Source: Lolium rigidum (lineage: Eukaryota; Streptophyta; Magnoliopsida; Poales; Poaceae). Taken from it: a stretch of 64,000 nt of DNA. Shown here piece after piece: positions 1 to 11,151 of the stretch. How positions within the stretch are numbered: position 1 is the first letter of the stretch; each line of letters begins with the position of its first letter. Made by a program: the position numbers and the translations under genes. The notes beneath the pieces were generated by a model. The model saw only the letters and a list, made by a program, of their open reading frames with translations, made no database searches and was not told the origin of the DNA. The stretch spans positions 1-64,000 of the forward strand of contig NW_025901020.1 of the NCBI RefSeq assembly GCF_022539505.1, given 5' to 3'.

Positions 1-10
1 CCGCAAGGTC

Positions 11-2870
11 ATGATTATTAATGAGGACAATGAGTATGAGACTGGAGATGATGCTGATCCAAATGCTCCAGAAGATGATGATTATGACAGTGATGGTGTA
101 GATGCTTATCCATCTGAAGCTCGGACTATAGTTGTGCCTCAGCGTGCTCTTAATGTGTTGCCTAGTGCATCTACTCAGCACTGCAATTTGTTCCAAACAA
201 AGGCTTTAGTTGGTCCTGACAAAGCTTGCAAGGTTATTATTGATGGCGGGAGTTGCCGCAATTTAGCAAGCAAGGAGTGGTGTACCAAGTTGAAGTTGAA
301 GTATCTACCGCACCCGCATCCATACTATATTCAGTGGTTGAGCGGCAATGGTGAGATGAAGGTAAACCACATGGTGCGTGTTGAATTTGCGATTGGACCG
401 TATAAGGATTCTATTGGTTTGATGTGGTTCCTATGACGGTGTGTCACCTACTATTGGGTCGGCCTTGGCTCTATGACCGTTCTGTGCAACACAATGGCCG
501 TGCCAATACATATCACTTGGAGTTCAAGGGCAAGAAAATCAATCTACAGCCTATGTCACCACAGCAAATTGTCAATGAATCTCGTCAGAAAGTTGAAGTA
601 AACTTGGAGGATGCTTCTTTAGATAGGAGAGAGAATTTTAATGTCGTGAGTGATATAACGAAAAGTGAGAGAGTGAATTTCTTAGTCTCATTAGCCACCA
701 AAGAAGACATGAGAGAATTTAGTGAGGATCCTACAGCCATGCCTCTTGTGCTCTTGTACAGGGGTACGGTTTTGGTTTCTAACGACATGACCCCTCTTTC
801 TCTTGGTGTTTCTAATGTTTTGCAGGAATTTGGCGACGTGTTTCCGGAGGAGGTACCCGCAGGACTACCACCATTGCCAGGTATTGAGCATCAAATTGAC
901 TTGATTCCCGGAGCTTCGCTGCCCAATAGGGCACCATATAGAACGAACCCCGAAGAAACGAAGGAGATACAGAAGCAAGTACAAGCGCTACTCGACAAAG
1001 GTTATATCCGCATAAGCCTTAGTCCTTGTGATGTTCCTGTTATTTTAGTTCCTAAGAAAGATGGTACATGGCGTCTGTGTGTAGATTGTAGAGCGATAAA
1101 CAACATTACTATTCGATATCGTCATCCTATTCCCCGTTTAGAGGATATGTTAGATGAATTGAGTGGTGCTGCTGTTTTCTCTAAAATTGATTTGCGTAGT
1201 GGTTATCATCAAATTAGGATGAAAGAAGGGGATGAATGGAAAACAGCCTTTAAACCAAAATTTTGGTTTATATGAGTGGTTAGTAATGCCTTTTGGATTA
1301 ATTAATGCACCTAGCACTTTCATGAGACTGATGAACCATGTTTTGCGTAATTTTATTGGCAAGTTTGTGGTTGTGTACTTTGATGACATATTAATCTACA
1401 GCCGCAATGAATCTGATCATACTATACATATTCGACATGTTTTGCAAGTGTTGCGTGATAATAAACTCTATGGTAATGTTGAGAAGTGCACATTTTCCAA
1501 AGATAAGGTCATATTTCTGGGTTATGTTGTCTCTCAGCATGGAGTAGAAGTAGATGTGTCTAAAATTGAAGCTATTCAAAATTGGCCTACTATGTGTTCT
1601 AGAATCGTTACGTGCGTTTGCTCTTATTGCAGGAATCACATGCTGGAGGTTTGATGGATCATTTTGGGCGTGAGAAGACGCTACTCATGCTCGCTGATCA
1701 TTTTTATTGGCCAAAGATGAGGCGAGATGTGGACAGGTATGTGAAGAGGTGCATTACTTGCAACAAGTCCAAGTCCAAGCTGAAGCCTCGCGATTTGTAT
1801 ACTCGTTTACCGACACCTACTACACCTTGGGAGGATATTAGTATGGATTTTGTGTTGAGTTTGCCGCGTACTAAAAGAGGCCATGATTCTATATTTGTGG
1901 TAGTGGACAGATTTTCTAAAATGTCACACTTTATTGCCTGCCACAAGAGCGACGATGCGTCGCATATTGCTAACATATTTTTCAGGGAGATTGTACGACT
2001 ACATGGAGTCCCGAAGACTATTGTTTCTGATCATGATGTGAAGTTCATGAGCTACTTCTGGAAGACACTTTGGGGAAAGCTGGGGACAAAGCTACTTTTC
2101 AGTACTACTTGTCATCCCCAAGCCGATGGTCAAGCCGAGGTGGTGAATCGAACCTTGTCACAAGCTGTTGAGATCCATGATCAAGAAGAATGCGAAGGAG
2201 TGGGAAGAGTGTTTGCCGCATGTGGAGTTTGCTTACAACAGGGCGGTACATTCTACCACGTAGTCGTGTCCTTTTGAGGTGGTGTATTGTTTCAAACCCA
2301 TTACTCCACTTGACTTGTTGCCTTTGCCCATACATGAGAGAGTTAATATGGAGGCATCCAAGAGGGCAGATTTTGTACGGAAGATACATGTGAAGACTAA
2401 AGAGTTGATAGAGAAGAAAGGCAAGAGCACTGCTGCAAGGATGAACAAGAAGCGCAAAGAAATGTTGTTCAAGCCTGGTGATATGGTGCAGGTACATTTT
2501 CGCAAGGATAGGTTCCCGAAGCTGCGGAAGTCCAAGTTGCTTCCTCGTGGTGCTTGGTCCTTACAAAGTGCTTGCCAAGATCAATGATAATGCATACTCG
2601 ATAGATCTTCCACTTGATGAGTTTGGTGTCAGTAATTCTTTCAATGTTGCTGATTTGACACCATATGACGGAGAAGACCTTGGAGCGTCGAGGTCGACGC
2701 CTTCTGAAGGGGGGGAGATGATGAGGACATTCCTACCACACTACTACCTCCGTCATTACCAACTGAAGATGAAGTTGGTGTGAAGCTCAAGCCCAATGAA
2801 GTTCGGATTGGACCTATTACAAGGGCTCGTGCGAAGGTACTTAAACAACAGGTGAACTTGTTCCTAACCA
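11..2870 (+). pseudogene. pol: gypsy pol: protease, RT, integrase, broken
   Basis: The protease region shows DGGSCRNL (about 241-270), which replaces the usual D-S/T-G core. The reading frame shifts near 425-436. The RT follows at about 1030-1590 with KKDGTWRLCVDCRAIN, FSKIDLRSGYHQI and the catalytic YFDDILIY; one extra T in the AT-rich run near 1255 shifts the frame. After QNWPT (about 1590) the sequence jumps to [16 protein letters not shown] of the integrase zinc-finger area, so the whole RNase H and the first part of integrase, roughly 1 kb, are missing. The integrase core is then readable ([23 protein letters not shown]), with more frame changes near 2165, 2275, 2550 and 2720. It cannot give a working enzyme. 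Confidence 0.85.
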
Positions 2871-2929
2871 TACTTTGATTGATGAGAACTTTATACTGCC
2901 TAAGTCATGTTACTTATGTATAATCAGGT

Positions 2930-3800
2930 ATGAAGAGGAGACGAGCATCACACGAGGAGGAGGGGAGCAGCTGGACGTGAAGATGGACGTGAAGCTGGAC
3001 ATGGAGCTAGACATGAAGATACCCATGGACGCGCGAGGGAGGAGCATGAGGCATGCGCGAGACAGGAAGACGAAGTCCAGACCGGCCCAGCACCCGGTCA
3101 GACCGGCCGCCATGCCGGGGCGCCCGGTCTCTGGCCCGGTCCGACCGGGCGGTCCGCCGGATCCACCCCGGCGCCAACCGGGCGTTCTGCTCATGCCAAC
3201 CGGGCGAGGTACTGAGCCACACATCCCGCCTCCGGTCGCCACCCGGTCCCTGGCCCGGTCCAAACCGGACCGCCCGGTCCCAGGCCCGGTCGACCGGCCC
3301 CCAGACCGGCCGTGTCCGAGTCTGTCTCGACCAGATCTATTCTGGGTCGGTTATTTTCATACTTTTTCGACCTGAGGTCGTCCCGGACGCCTATATAAGT
3401 GCCCAGGACGCCCCCAAAGTTGTTTTAGACCATGTTTAAGATAAACCCTAGTTCTTAGTTGTTTGCTCTGCAAAACTATTGAATCCCCTACATCATATTG
3501 CTTGATATTGGTGTAGATCTGAAAGTCTTGTGTAATCTGTTGTTCCATTGGGAATTAGAAGGTTGCAACTTACCGCTTCGTGGTCGGCGGCTACGTGCGC
3601 AAGTGTGTGGAGTTGCGAATATCTTGCAGGGTTGAGAGCTGTTGCATTGGCGACAGAGACCAATCGAGAGATCTCGTTGCGTCATACAAGTTATCATCCA
3701 CTCCATCATCCGTGTTTCTCCGCTGTGTTCATCCCGTGATCATCATCACCACCGTTGCTTACTGAGAAGATCGGGACACCCCTTTATCACATCTAGCCTT
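2930..3800 (+). repeat. LTR-like 3' end with CCGGTC-rich block
   Basis: After the pol frame ends there is a purine-rich run (about 2955-2970, a possible polypurine tract). Then comes a GC-rich block (3075-3320) packed with CCGGTC/GACCGG words, then a TATA-like CTATATAAGT at 3391-3400 and a 5'UTR-like stretch. This is the layout of a U3-R-U5. Both edges are guesses because the partner LTR is outside the window. Confidence 0.55.
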
Positions 3801-3876
3801 GTGCCACTCTTGCATTTATCAGATTTCCCCATCTGCAATCTTGTCTGTCAATGGTTCTAATATTCTTCATTTGGAG

Positions 3877-3983
3877 GAATTGTCTATGTAGCTAACAAAG
3901 CATTTAACGAATCATGTAATCAGATGCTTAGAGATCACGAGGTAGTCAAGCATGGAGGTCGAGTTGTGGAAATCAAAAGCTAA
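3877..3983 (+). CDS. possible last exon of an unidentified host gene
   Basis: From a potential acceptor (AG at 3875-3876, after a TCTAAT branch-like site) one frame reads GIVYVANKAFNESCNQ and ends HGGRVVEIKS followed by TAA at 3981-3983. The composition is that of ordinary plant protein, unlike the surrounding frames, and the next 600 bases resemble a 3' UTR. I do not recognise the protein. Upstream exons are absent because retrotransposon sequence abuts on the left. It may be a gene remnant, or a piece carried in by a transposon. A protein search with the 35 residues would settle it. Confidence 0.3.
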
Positions 3984-4980
3984 TAATGCAAAGATAGTAT
4001 CATCTCGCTTCATTTCTTGCTTTTATCACATCAATATTTAAGCACTTTTGTGTTGCTGATCTATTTTGTGTTAAGTTTGAATTAAGCTTTTCACATTCTT
4101 TTGCCTTTTTAAATTGCTTTCAGATTTGTTCTTACAAGCAATCATTTGTACCATATGGTTAGAAGGCATCAACCTAAGTAAAATTGGAAACATCACTTGT
4201 TCCATTTTCTCTTGCTATATATAGATGTCTTGGTTTTGCAACGAATATGTGATCTAATCGTGCAGCTTCTTTTTCTGAAATTCAGTATGTGTGCTGGCTA
4301 AACTACAGATCAAGGAGACTAAGCAAACAATCAACGCATGGTGCCTGCGGCAAGGGTGTCTCCTCCGCTGCCAGGCTCTCATTTGGCAATGCCTGTCCTC
4401 CACGTACGTCAAGTCAGCTGCAGTAGGTGTTCCTCCTCAACTCCAGCAACGAGCTGCATCTATTTCTGCTGCTAGCTACAGATTGTTCTAAGTGTTTCTC
4501 ACTCAATATCGTTTCTAATTGTATTATTCAGCAGTATTGTATGTAAATGATGTATAGCGTATTACTTTCCTTCACAAGTTCAGCCACGACAAGCTATTGG
4601 TGGGTTCTTCAATGGCTATAGTTGTACATGTTTCAGTTTATGAATCCTTTGAAACCTGCTACTTGCGATGATAGACGAAGATGAGGAGGAGGGTGACTTG
4701 CTGCTGAGCGGGGATTAAAGAAGAGGATGTACGAAATAAGAAAAAAAATAAGAATGGCATATGAAAATAGGGTGGCTGTGATTGGGTAAAAAGTTGGTGT
4801 ATATTTTTTTTACAAGTGAGGTAGGTTTCTGAAACATATATTGTGGCAAGTGCAAACCATTGTTTTACTTTGTATGTTTTTGGTATCTTTGAAGAGTGAG
4901 ACTGAAACATACAAACACGATTTATGTTTCAGTACTTACAAGTGAGAGTATTTCAAATTTACATTTTCTACTCCCCCAAT
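3984..4980. other. noncoding, possibly 3' UTR or intron remnant
   Basis: AT-rich sequence with no domain I recognise. A short open frame at 4291-4491 has no family resemblance. If the exon call to the left is right, this is its 3' flank. The last bases (4973-4980, CCCCCAAT) are the left target duplication of the hAT element. Confidence 0.4.
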
Positions 4981-5551
4981 TAGGATTGAAAATGGAAGGG
5001 AAACTTTCCGTTCATTTTCAACGAAAAAGGAAATGGAGAGAAAAAAAAACAGAAAAGGAAGCAACATTTTGCGGAAAAGAAACGGAAACGGAGAAACCAT
5101 AAATGGAAACGAAAACGAGGGAGCTCTTCCGACGGAAACGAAAACAGTAGAGGAAATTCCGAAAAAAATTAATACATAATGTTTCCGGAAGTATAACCCG
5201 GAGAGGCCCGTGCTTTTTGTAGGTCTACATTTACAAGGTCCACTAAATACTAACCGTAATCATCCCAGTATAATTGGGTGTACAAGCAGTTGTGTGCGGC
5301 CGTGTGCGGCCAGACCGCCACGTGAAGTCCTCTCCTTGGCCAGATCAAGGTATTACATCATCGTTGTGTTGTGACAAACATCCGTTTTTCGTAATATATC
5401 CGTCCCGTATTCGCTCCACATTCGTCTCCGGTGATTTCCGTTTCCATATTTGTTTCTGGGGTTTCCGATTTCGTTTTCGATTTCGACAAGATAGGTGGAA
5501 ATGAAAACGATAAATGATGTTTCCGTCCGTTTCCGTTCTGTTTCAACCCTA
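4981..5551. mobile_element. Ac/Ds-like hAT element, non-autonomous
   Basis: The ends are 11-bp terminal inverted repeats, TAGGATTGAAA on the left and TTTCAACCCTA on the right (one mismatch when inverted). They are flanked by degenerate 8-bp target duplications, CCCCCAAT (4973-4980) and CCCCGATT (5552-5559), 6 of 8 matching. Both subterminal zones are crowded with GAAACGGAAACG words in opposite orientation on the two sides, as in Ac/Ds, whose transposase binds AAACGG motifs. There is no transposase frame, so movement would have needed an Ac-like enzyme elsewhere. The 571-bp length fits a Ds-type deletion derivative. Confidence 0.8.
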
Positions 5552-5661
5552 CCCCGATTCGCTCATGCATGTTAGTTTGTGTCATTGTGCAAGAAAAAGC
5601 CTTTACATGGTGCTCCGAGCCAGATAGTCACACGACTCTGCTTTAACTGGCTAATCTAGCG

Positions 5662-5710
5662 AACGACACAACCAAGAAATGGCCGAACGACACAACCAAG
5701 AAACGGCCTA
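5662..5710. repeat. 24-bp tandem repeat, two copies
   Basis: The unit beginning CGAACGACACAACCAAGAAA occurs twice back to back with one or two differences. It has no coding sense. Confidence 0.7.
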
Positions 5711-5928
5711 ACAACCTAAGGCAATATTCTTTACATTGGTGAGCAAGCCATCTCCTGGTTCGAGTTAAGTGGAATTTTTTAATATTATATATTTTGTAAT
5801 TGTATGGTTATTCTTTCTATAAACATGACATAGAATCATATATTTTAACTCAATTACATTTTGTTTAAAATACAATTTAACTATATTAAAATATTATAGT
5901 GCTATATTTTTAAATTATTTGGATCCGT

Positions 5929-5952
5929 AGCAACGCACGGGCATTCAACTAG
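5929..5952 (+). mobile_element. Helitron 3' terminus
   Basis: GTAGCAACGCACGGGCATTC followed by AACTAG, then T. Helitrons end in a short hairpin a few bases before CTRR and insert between A and T; this end has CTAG at 5949-5952 followed by T. The core GCAACGCACGGG is shared with the end at 24538-24550. The 5' end could not be located, so only the terminus is annotated. Confidence 0.6.
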
Positions 5953-6225
5953 TAGGAATAGTGTAGGAATAGAAAAATCATAGGATTGGAACGTCTGCCA
6001 TCTTGAAGCCATGAGAAGATAAAGTTTATTTGATGGAGCAAAAAAACTGCCATGAGGTATGACCTAATGATTTTTTTATATAGAATTGATTCTTATGGGA
6101 TTATGTGTTCGTATGAATTAAATAACTTGTGTAGGAAATTTTCCTATAGAATCTAAATCCTACAAAAATCTTGTACAAATCCTATGAATCAAACGAGCAC
6201 TTAGATTGTGTTGCAGAGTACTATC
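5953..6225. repeat. MITE-like segment with inverted termini
   Basis: The left part has AATCATAGGATT and the right part has AATCCTATGAATCAAACGAG, which is partly its reverse complement. The phrase resembles the ends of small grass DNA elements (TCGTTTGATTCAT..). No clear target duplication was found, so the limits are loose. Confidence 0.35.
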
Positions 6226-7475
6226 GTTTTTTCAGTGGTTAAATTGTTCTAAAAAAATAGTGTAATCAGTGTAGTGTTTAGCATGAATAAACAGATACGG
6301 GCGTGTAAGATAATAAATAAGCTAGGCTAAATTTAGATCGTCTTGCTTCACACTTTCTTAGCTAATTTGGGGCCATTTTAAATAGGATAAGGGGTAAATC
6401 TAAAAATGGAGAACAAATAAGCAATTGGTCTTTACCGTCAAGTTTCTTTGAATAAATGTGGTAGGTGACGTCCATGTAATAGTTTTGCTCACGTAAAATT
6501 GTTACATGTGTTCTATGTTAAAAATAAAAGTAGGTTCGAATGTTTAAGTAATGTCTGTCCCTAATTCTCGAGGCATTTTATTTTCTCAAAATGTGGTAAA
6601 TACGCCTACCATAGTTATATGCTCATGCCCATGAATTCACCTTATTGTCATTGTTTTTATTATCTTTTGCTAGGCCGCCCTTCAAAACTAAGAGTCAACC
6701 CCAATACTTTTACTAGAGTCGGGCCACATAATTGAATTGTTGTTATTGGAGAGAGAGAGGAGTTTGGGTGTGGATTGAGAGTTGTGTTGGTTGCACCCTA
6801 GCTTTTCCTCAATTAGATTGCGGTGGACTATCATATTTTCCCATGTTTAAATTATTCTAATAAAATTGTACTCAATATAGCAGATAACTTAAAAATATAT
6901 AAAAATATGTGTAAGATAAGCTAGGATAAATTTTGATATCCTTGGTATACACTTTTTTCGCTAAGTTGGCCCACCATCACGGAAAGGATAGGAGGTAAAT
7001 CTAAAAATAGTTAATAGATTAATACTATTATTCCGTGTTGAAGTTCTCGTTTAAAGGAATGTGGGGAACCCCTACAACGAGTTTGTTCATGTACAAGCGT
7101 TATGGTCCTTCTAGGTTGTTAGTGTAATTGGTACCAATTTTCCACCTCACATAGATTAAGACTATTATCCGGTGTTGAAGTTCTCGTTTAAAGGAATGTG
7201 GCGAACCCCTACAACGAGTTTGTTCATGTAGAAGCGTTACGGTCCTTCTATCTTGTTAGTGTAATTGGTACCAATTTTTCACCTCGCATAGAAGCAATGT
7301 TCATCTATGACCCTTTTGGCATTTTTCTTCTAAAATGTGATAAACCCGTAGAGCTTAGCTAGATGGTCAACCCTGTGAGTTCACCGGATTATCATTGATG
7401 CTATTGTTTTTATGTTTTTTTATGATCACCTTAAAATAGAAGAGTCTCCACCAATATTTTTGCTACTACCTCCGC
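6226..7475. repeat. diverged tandem duplication, about 0.6 kb per unit
   Basis: Unit 1 (about 6226-6830) and unit 2 (about 6831-7475) share ordered landmarks. These are AAGCTAGG(C/A)TAAATTT (6311, 6917), GGTAAATCTAAAAAT (6392 and 6993), an AAAATGTG(G/A)TAAA box (6589, 7336) and ATTCACC/GTTCACCGG.TTATCATTG further right. Divergence is high, so the duplication is old. No coding sense is seen. Confidence 0.6.
7014..7287. repeat. 137-bp tandem repeat, two copies
   Basis: Copy 1 is about 7014-7150 and copy 2 about 7151-7287, offset 137. Both hold GTGTTGAAGTTCTCGTTTAA, CCCTACAACGAGTTTGTTCA and GTTAGTGTAATTGGTACCAA, with few differences. It is a recent duplication inside unit 2 of the older one. 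Confidence 0.85.
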
Positions 7476-7663
7476 CCCGATTTATTAGTCTTGGGTGCAT
7501 CCCCTAGTCTTCGATTTGATCAACATAATATAATTATATGTTGTAAAAAAACATCATTAGGAACTTTAGATGCTACATTTTCTAATGGTATAAATTTATA
7601 TTGTATAGGTCAAATTAACAGCATAGGGATACGCACATGACTATTAAACTGGGGCGAAGGGAG
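7466..7663. mobile_element. Stowaway MITE (Tc1/mariner)
   Basis: The 198-bp element is flanked by TA at 7464-7465 and 7664-7665. The left end CTACCTCCGCCCCGATTTAT and the right end, read inverted, CTCCCTTCGCCCCAGTTTAA match the Stowaway consensus CTCCCTCCGTCCC... followed by TTAGTC/ATAGTC. It has no coding capacity; a mariner-type transposase acts on such ends. Confidence 0.88.
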
Positions 7664-9539
7664 TAGATCCAGACAACATAACCGTTAATAAGAATTATTG
7701 TCATTAGATCCAGACTCGTTGTTCTTATATTAGAATATTGCTATAACGTTTTTTGTTGCGATAGGAAAGAAATGTTGTTCAGAAAAGGCAACTGGTTTTT
7801 TTTCAAGTGCACATTAAAGGCAGTAAATTGAAATTTTGCAAGAACGTTTTTGTAGTGGCAGATATACAAGAACATGCTTTTGTGGTTCCAAATATGTAGA
7901 GGGGATTTGTTGAACCTATTTTCACCACCAATTCATTGGAAGTATTGCAAAACGTCTAAAAGAGGGCAATCATAGTGCAAAAGTTTGATCCTAGTCAACT
8001 GACAAAGCAAAGAGAAACATGCGAATGAAAACTCAATCACAATAGAAAAAAGGTATAGATAACCATACAAAAAAACCTATGGATCGGACATACACCACTT
8101 CTTTCGTTCCAAAGGTGTATAAGTTTTGTCAAAACTCCAAGTTTTATGACTAAATATATAGAAGAACAGAAAATTAATAAATGACAATGTTGAATATATA
8201 TGGTAAGCACATTTTATCGTTGATCTATTGATGTTGATTTCCTATTGAAGAGATATAGATATTTTTCCTTTATAAACATAGAAAGGAAAATCTATGAGAA
8301 GGCGTCGTACAATATTACCACTCGTGCGGCGGTGTGTTTTTATTCCTTTTCCCTTATAGTATTGATGACATACATGCATGTAGCAATCTCACACCTAATG
8401 CTTACATCATAGCATTAATTACTAAATTTGAAAATTCAAAATGAATTATCTCATATACAGTTAATTTGAATAGTGATCCATTTTTACCGCCAAGTTCATC
8501 TCAGCGAGGGCTTCGAAACTAGATTCCATGTTGCTACGTTTTGAGATTATTTCGTCGTCCTATTAGTTGCTAGATTACATTCTCACAGTTGCCAGATTAG
8601 CATCGAGTAACTACCATGCATAGTTATAGATGTTTTATTACATAATTCTTATACATCAAAATGATCTAGATAATTTTGAGAGTGGCCCTTGAAACTAGTT
8701 CAATCAACTACGAGATGACATCGCTCAACAAAAAACAATATCATGCATATTACATCGATGTAGAATGATGTACATCAAACTAAGAAACAAGTTATTTCAA
8801 TCTGACAACTAATTAGCGAATAACCAAACAAGTATGTGACAACAATCTCGCAACTGGTGGCAACTATGTCACGCACGGCAATATAGCGACAAAGAAGTTT
8901 ATTTTCCAGTCTGGCTAATAAGTAATGACAATCTGGCAAGTACCTAATAATAATATGGTAGTTGCGGATGAGCAAAAAAAGTTGTTAGAATATACCGATA
9001 TGGGATTTACTTTCGAAGATTTTGTTGCCAACAAGCTAAAGCTAGCAGTGAAATGGATTGTCAATCGGATCAACTGTTTGGGAGATAAAACTTTTAAAAA
9101 AACCGGAAATCAAAAGAATCTTTATGACGTGAGCTTGCTAATGCACAAAAACTGGAGACTTGGGTCACATTGTGTCCTATAATTAAACGCATTGACAACT
9201 AATTAATTACATGCATATGTGTATTTGAGTGAGTAAATAATTATATTTTTAAAATACTAATTAATTGTATGCATGCCAACCACCACATGGATCAGCTTTT
9301 GTGCGGCGCCGCCGGGTAGCACAGCCCAACATAGATTTCGATTTCTGACAAAATTTATACGGCTTCTAGTTTGGAAAGTCGGAACTAATGATAATTTATC
9401 AATGAAAACTACAAATTACACCAATCACTCTGCTAGTTTCATGAAAAGAAAATTTCAATAAATTATTGTCGTTGCCTACTCGACAATATCCCGGAGGAGG
9501 GATCCCCACGGAGGGGGCAGAAGAGGGGCCCATAGGGCG
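7664..9539. other. AT-rich intergenic DNA, no gene seen
   Basis: No frame has a recognisable domain; an 85-codon frame at 8925-9182 looks accidental. A Stowaway-like start (TTCTTTCGTTCCAAA, about 8099-8115) lacks a clear partner. From about 9474 the sequence (CGACAATATCCCGGAGGAGG) belongs to the older element that continues at 11152. Confidence 0.5.
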
Positions 9540-9544
9540 GAGAG

Positions 9545-11146
9545 TGATGACGCGTAGAGCACACGCCCGTTGGGAACCCCAAGTGGAAGGTGTGATGCGT
9601 ACAACAGCAAGTTTCCCTCAGTAAGAAACCAAGGTTTATTGAACCAGTAGGAGTCAAGGGCCACGTGAAGGTTGTTGGTGACGGAGTGTAGTGCGGCGCA
9701 ACACCAGGGATTCCGGCGCCAACGTGGAACCTGCACAACACAATCAAAATACTTTGCCCCAACGTAACAGTGAGGTTGTCAATCTCACCGGCTTGCTCTT
9801 AAACAAAGGATTAAACGTATGGTGTGGAAAATGATGTTTGCTTGCGAAGAACAACGAGAGAACAGAGTTTGCGATGGAGATTGTATTTCAGATGTAAAAG
9901 AATAGACCGGGGTCCACAGTTCACTAGTGGTGTCTCTCCAATAAGAAATAGCATGTTGGGTGAACAAATTACAGTTGGGCAATTGATAAATAGAGAGGGC
10001 ATAACAATGCACATACATATCATGATGACTACTATGAGATTTAATCGAGGCATTACGACAAAGTACATAGACCGCTATCCAGCATGCATCTATGCCTAAA
10101 AATTCCACCTTCGGGTTAGCATCCGCACCCCTTCCAGTATTAAGTTGCAAACAACAGACAATTGCATTAAGTATGGTACGTAATGTAATCAACACAAATA
10201 TCCTTAGACAAAGCATTGATGTTTTATCCCTAGTAGCAACAGCACATCCACAACCTTAGAACTTTCTGTCACTGTCCCAGATTCAATGGAGGCATGAACC
10301 CACTATCGAGCATAAATACTCCCTCTTGGAGTCACAAGTATCAACTTGGCCAGAGCCTCTACTAGCAACGGAGAGCATGCAAGATCATAAACAGCACATA
10401 TATGATAGATTGATAATCAACCTGACATAGTATTCCATATTCATCGGATCCCAACAAACACAACATGTAGCATTACAAATAGATGATCTTGATCATGATA
10501 GGCAGCTCACAAGATCTAACATGATAGCACAATGAGGAGAAGACAACCATCTAGCTACTACTATGGACCCATAGTCCAAGGATGAACTACTCACACATCA
10601 GTCCGGAGGCGATCATGGTGATGTAGAGTCCTCCGGGAGATGATTCCCCTTTCCGGCAGGGTGCCGGAGGCGATCTCCTGAATCCCCCGAGATGGGATTG
10701 GCGGCGGCGGCTTCTCTGGAACTTTTCCCGTATCGTGGCTCTCAGTAATAGGGTTTTCGCGACGGAGAGTATAAGTAGGCGGAAGGGAAGAGTCGGAGGG
10801 CTAACGAGGGGCCCACACCACAGGCCGGCGCCGGCCCCTCCTTGGCCGCGCCGCCCTGTGGTTTGGCCACCTCGTGGCCCCACTTAGTATGCTCTTCGGT
10901 CTTCTGGAAGCTCCGTGGAAAAATAAGACCCTGGGCGTTGATTTCGTCCAATTCCGAGAATATTTCCTTTGTAGGATTTCTGAAACCAAAAACAGCAGAA
11001 AACAGGAACTGACGCTTCGGCATCTTGTCAATAGGTTAGTGCCGGAAAATGCATATAAATGATGTAAAGTGTGTATAAAACATGTGAGTATTGTCATAAA
11101 AGTAGCATGGAACATAAGAAATTATAGATACGTTTGAGACGTATCA
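9545..11146 (-). mobile_element. solo LTR, Athila-like gypsy family of element E
   Basis: On the minus strand this 1602-bp LTR starts TGATACGTCTCAAACGTATC and ends ..CGCGTCATCA. It is collinear with the LTR at 61300-62895. A perfect 5-bp target duplication GAGAG flanks it at 9540-9544 and 11147-11151. No primer site or polypurine tract adjoins it, so it is a solo LTR left by recombination between the two LTRs of a full element. Confidence 0.93.
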
Positions 11147-11151
11147 GAGAG

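Larger units (their letters stand above)
1..3800 (+). mobile_element. Ty3/gypsy LTR retrotransposon, decayed 3' half
   Basis: The window opens inside the pol region of a gypsy element that reads left to right: protease, reverse transcriptase, integrase, then a noncoding LTR-like end. The order RT before integrase defines Ty3/gypsy. The integrase ([16 protein letters not shown]) and the GPITRARAK tail resemble centromeric-type (CRM) or related chromovirus families; I cannot resolve the lineage. Several frameshifts and a large internal deletion make it inactive. The 5' end lies left of the window and the right limit (about 3800) is approximate, because no partner LTR is present to align. Confidence 0.85.

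Noticed and set aside
8925..9182. 85-codon open frame
   Set aside because: AT-rich chance frame without recognisable domain or neighbours.
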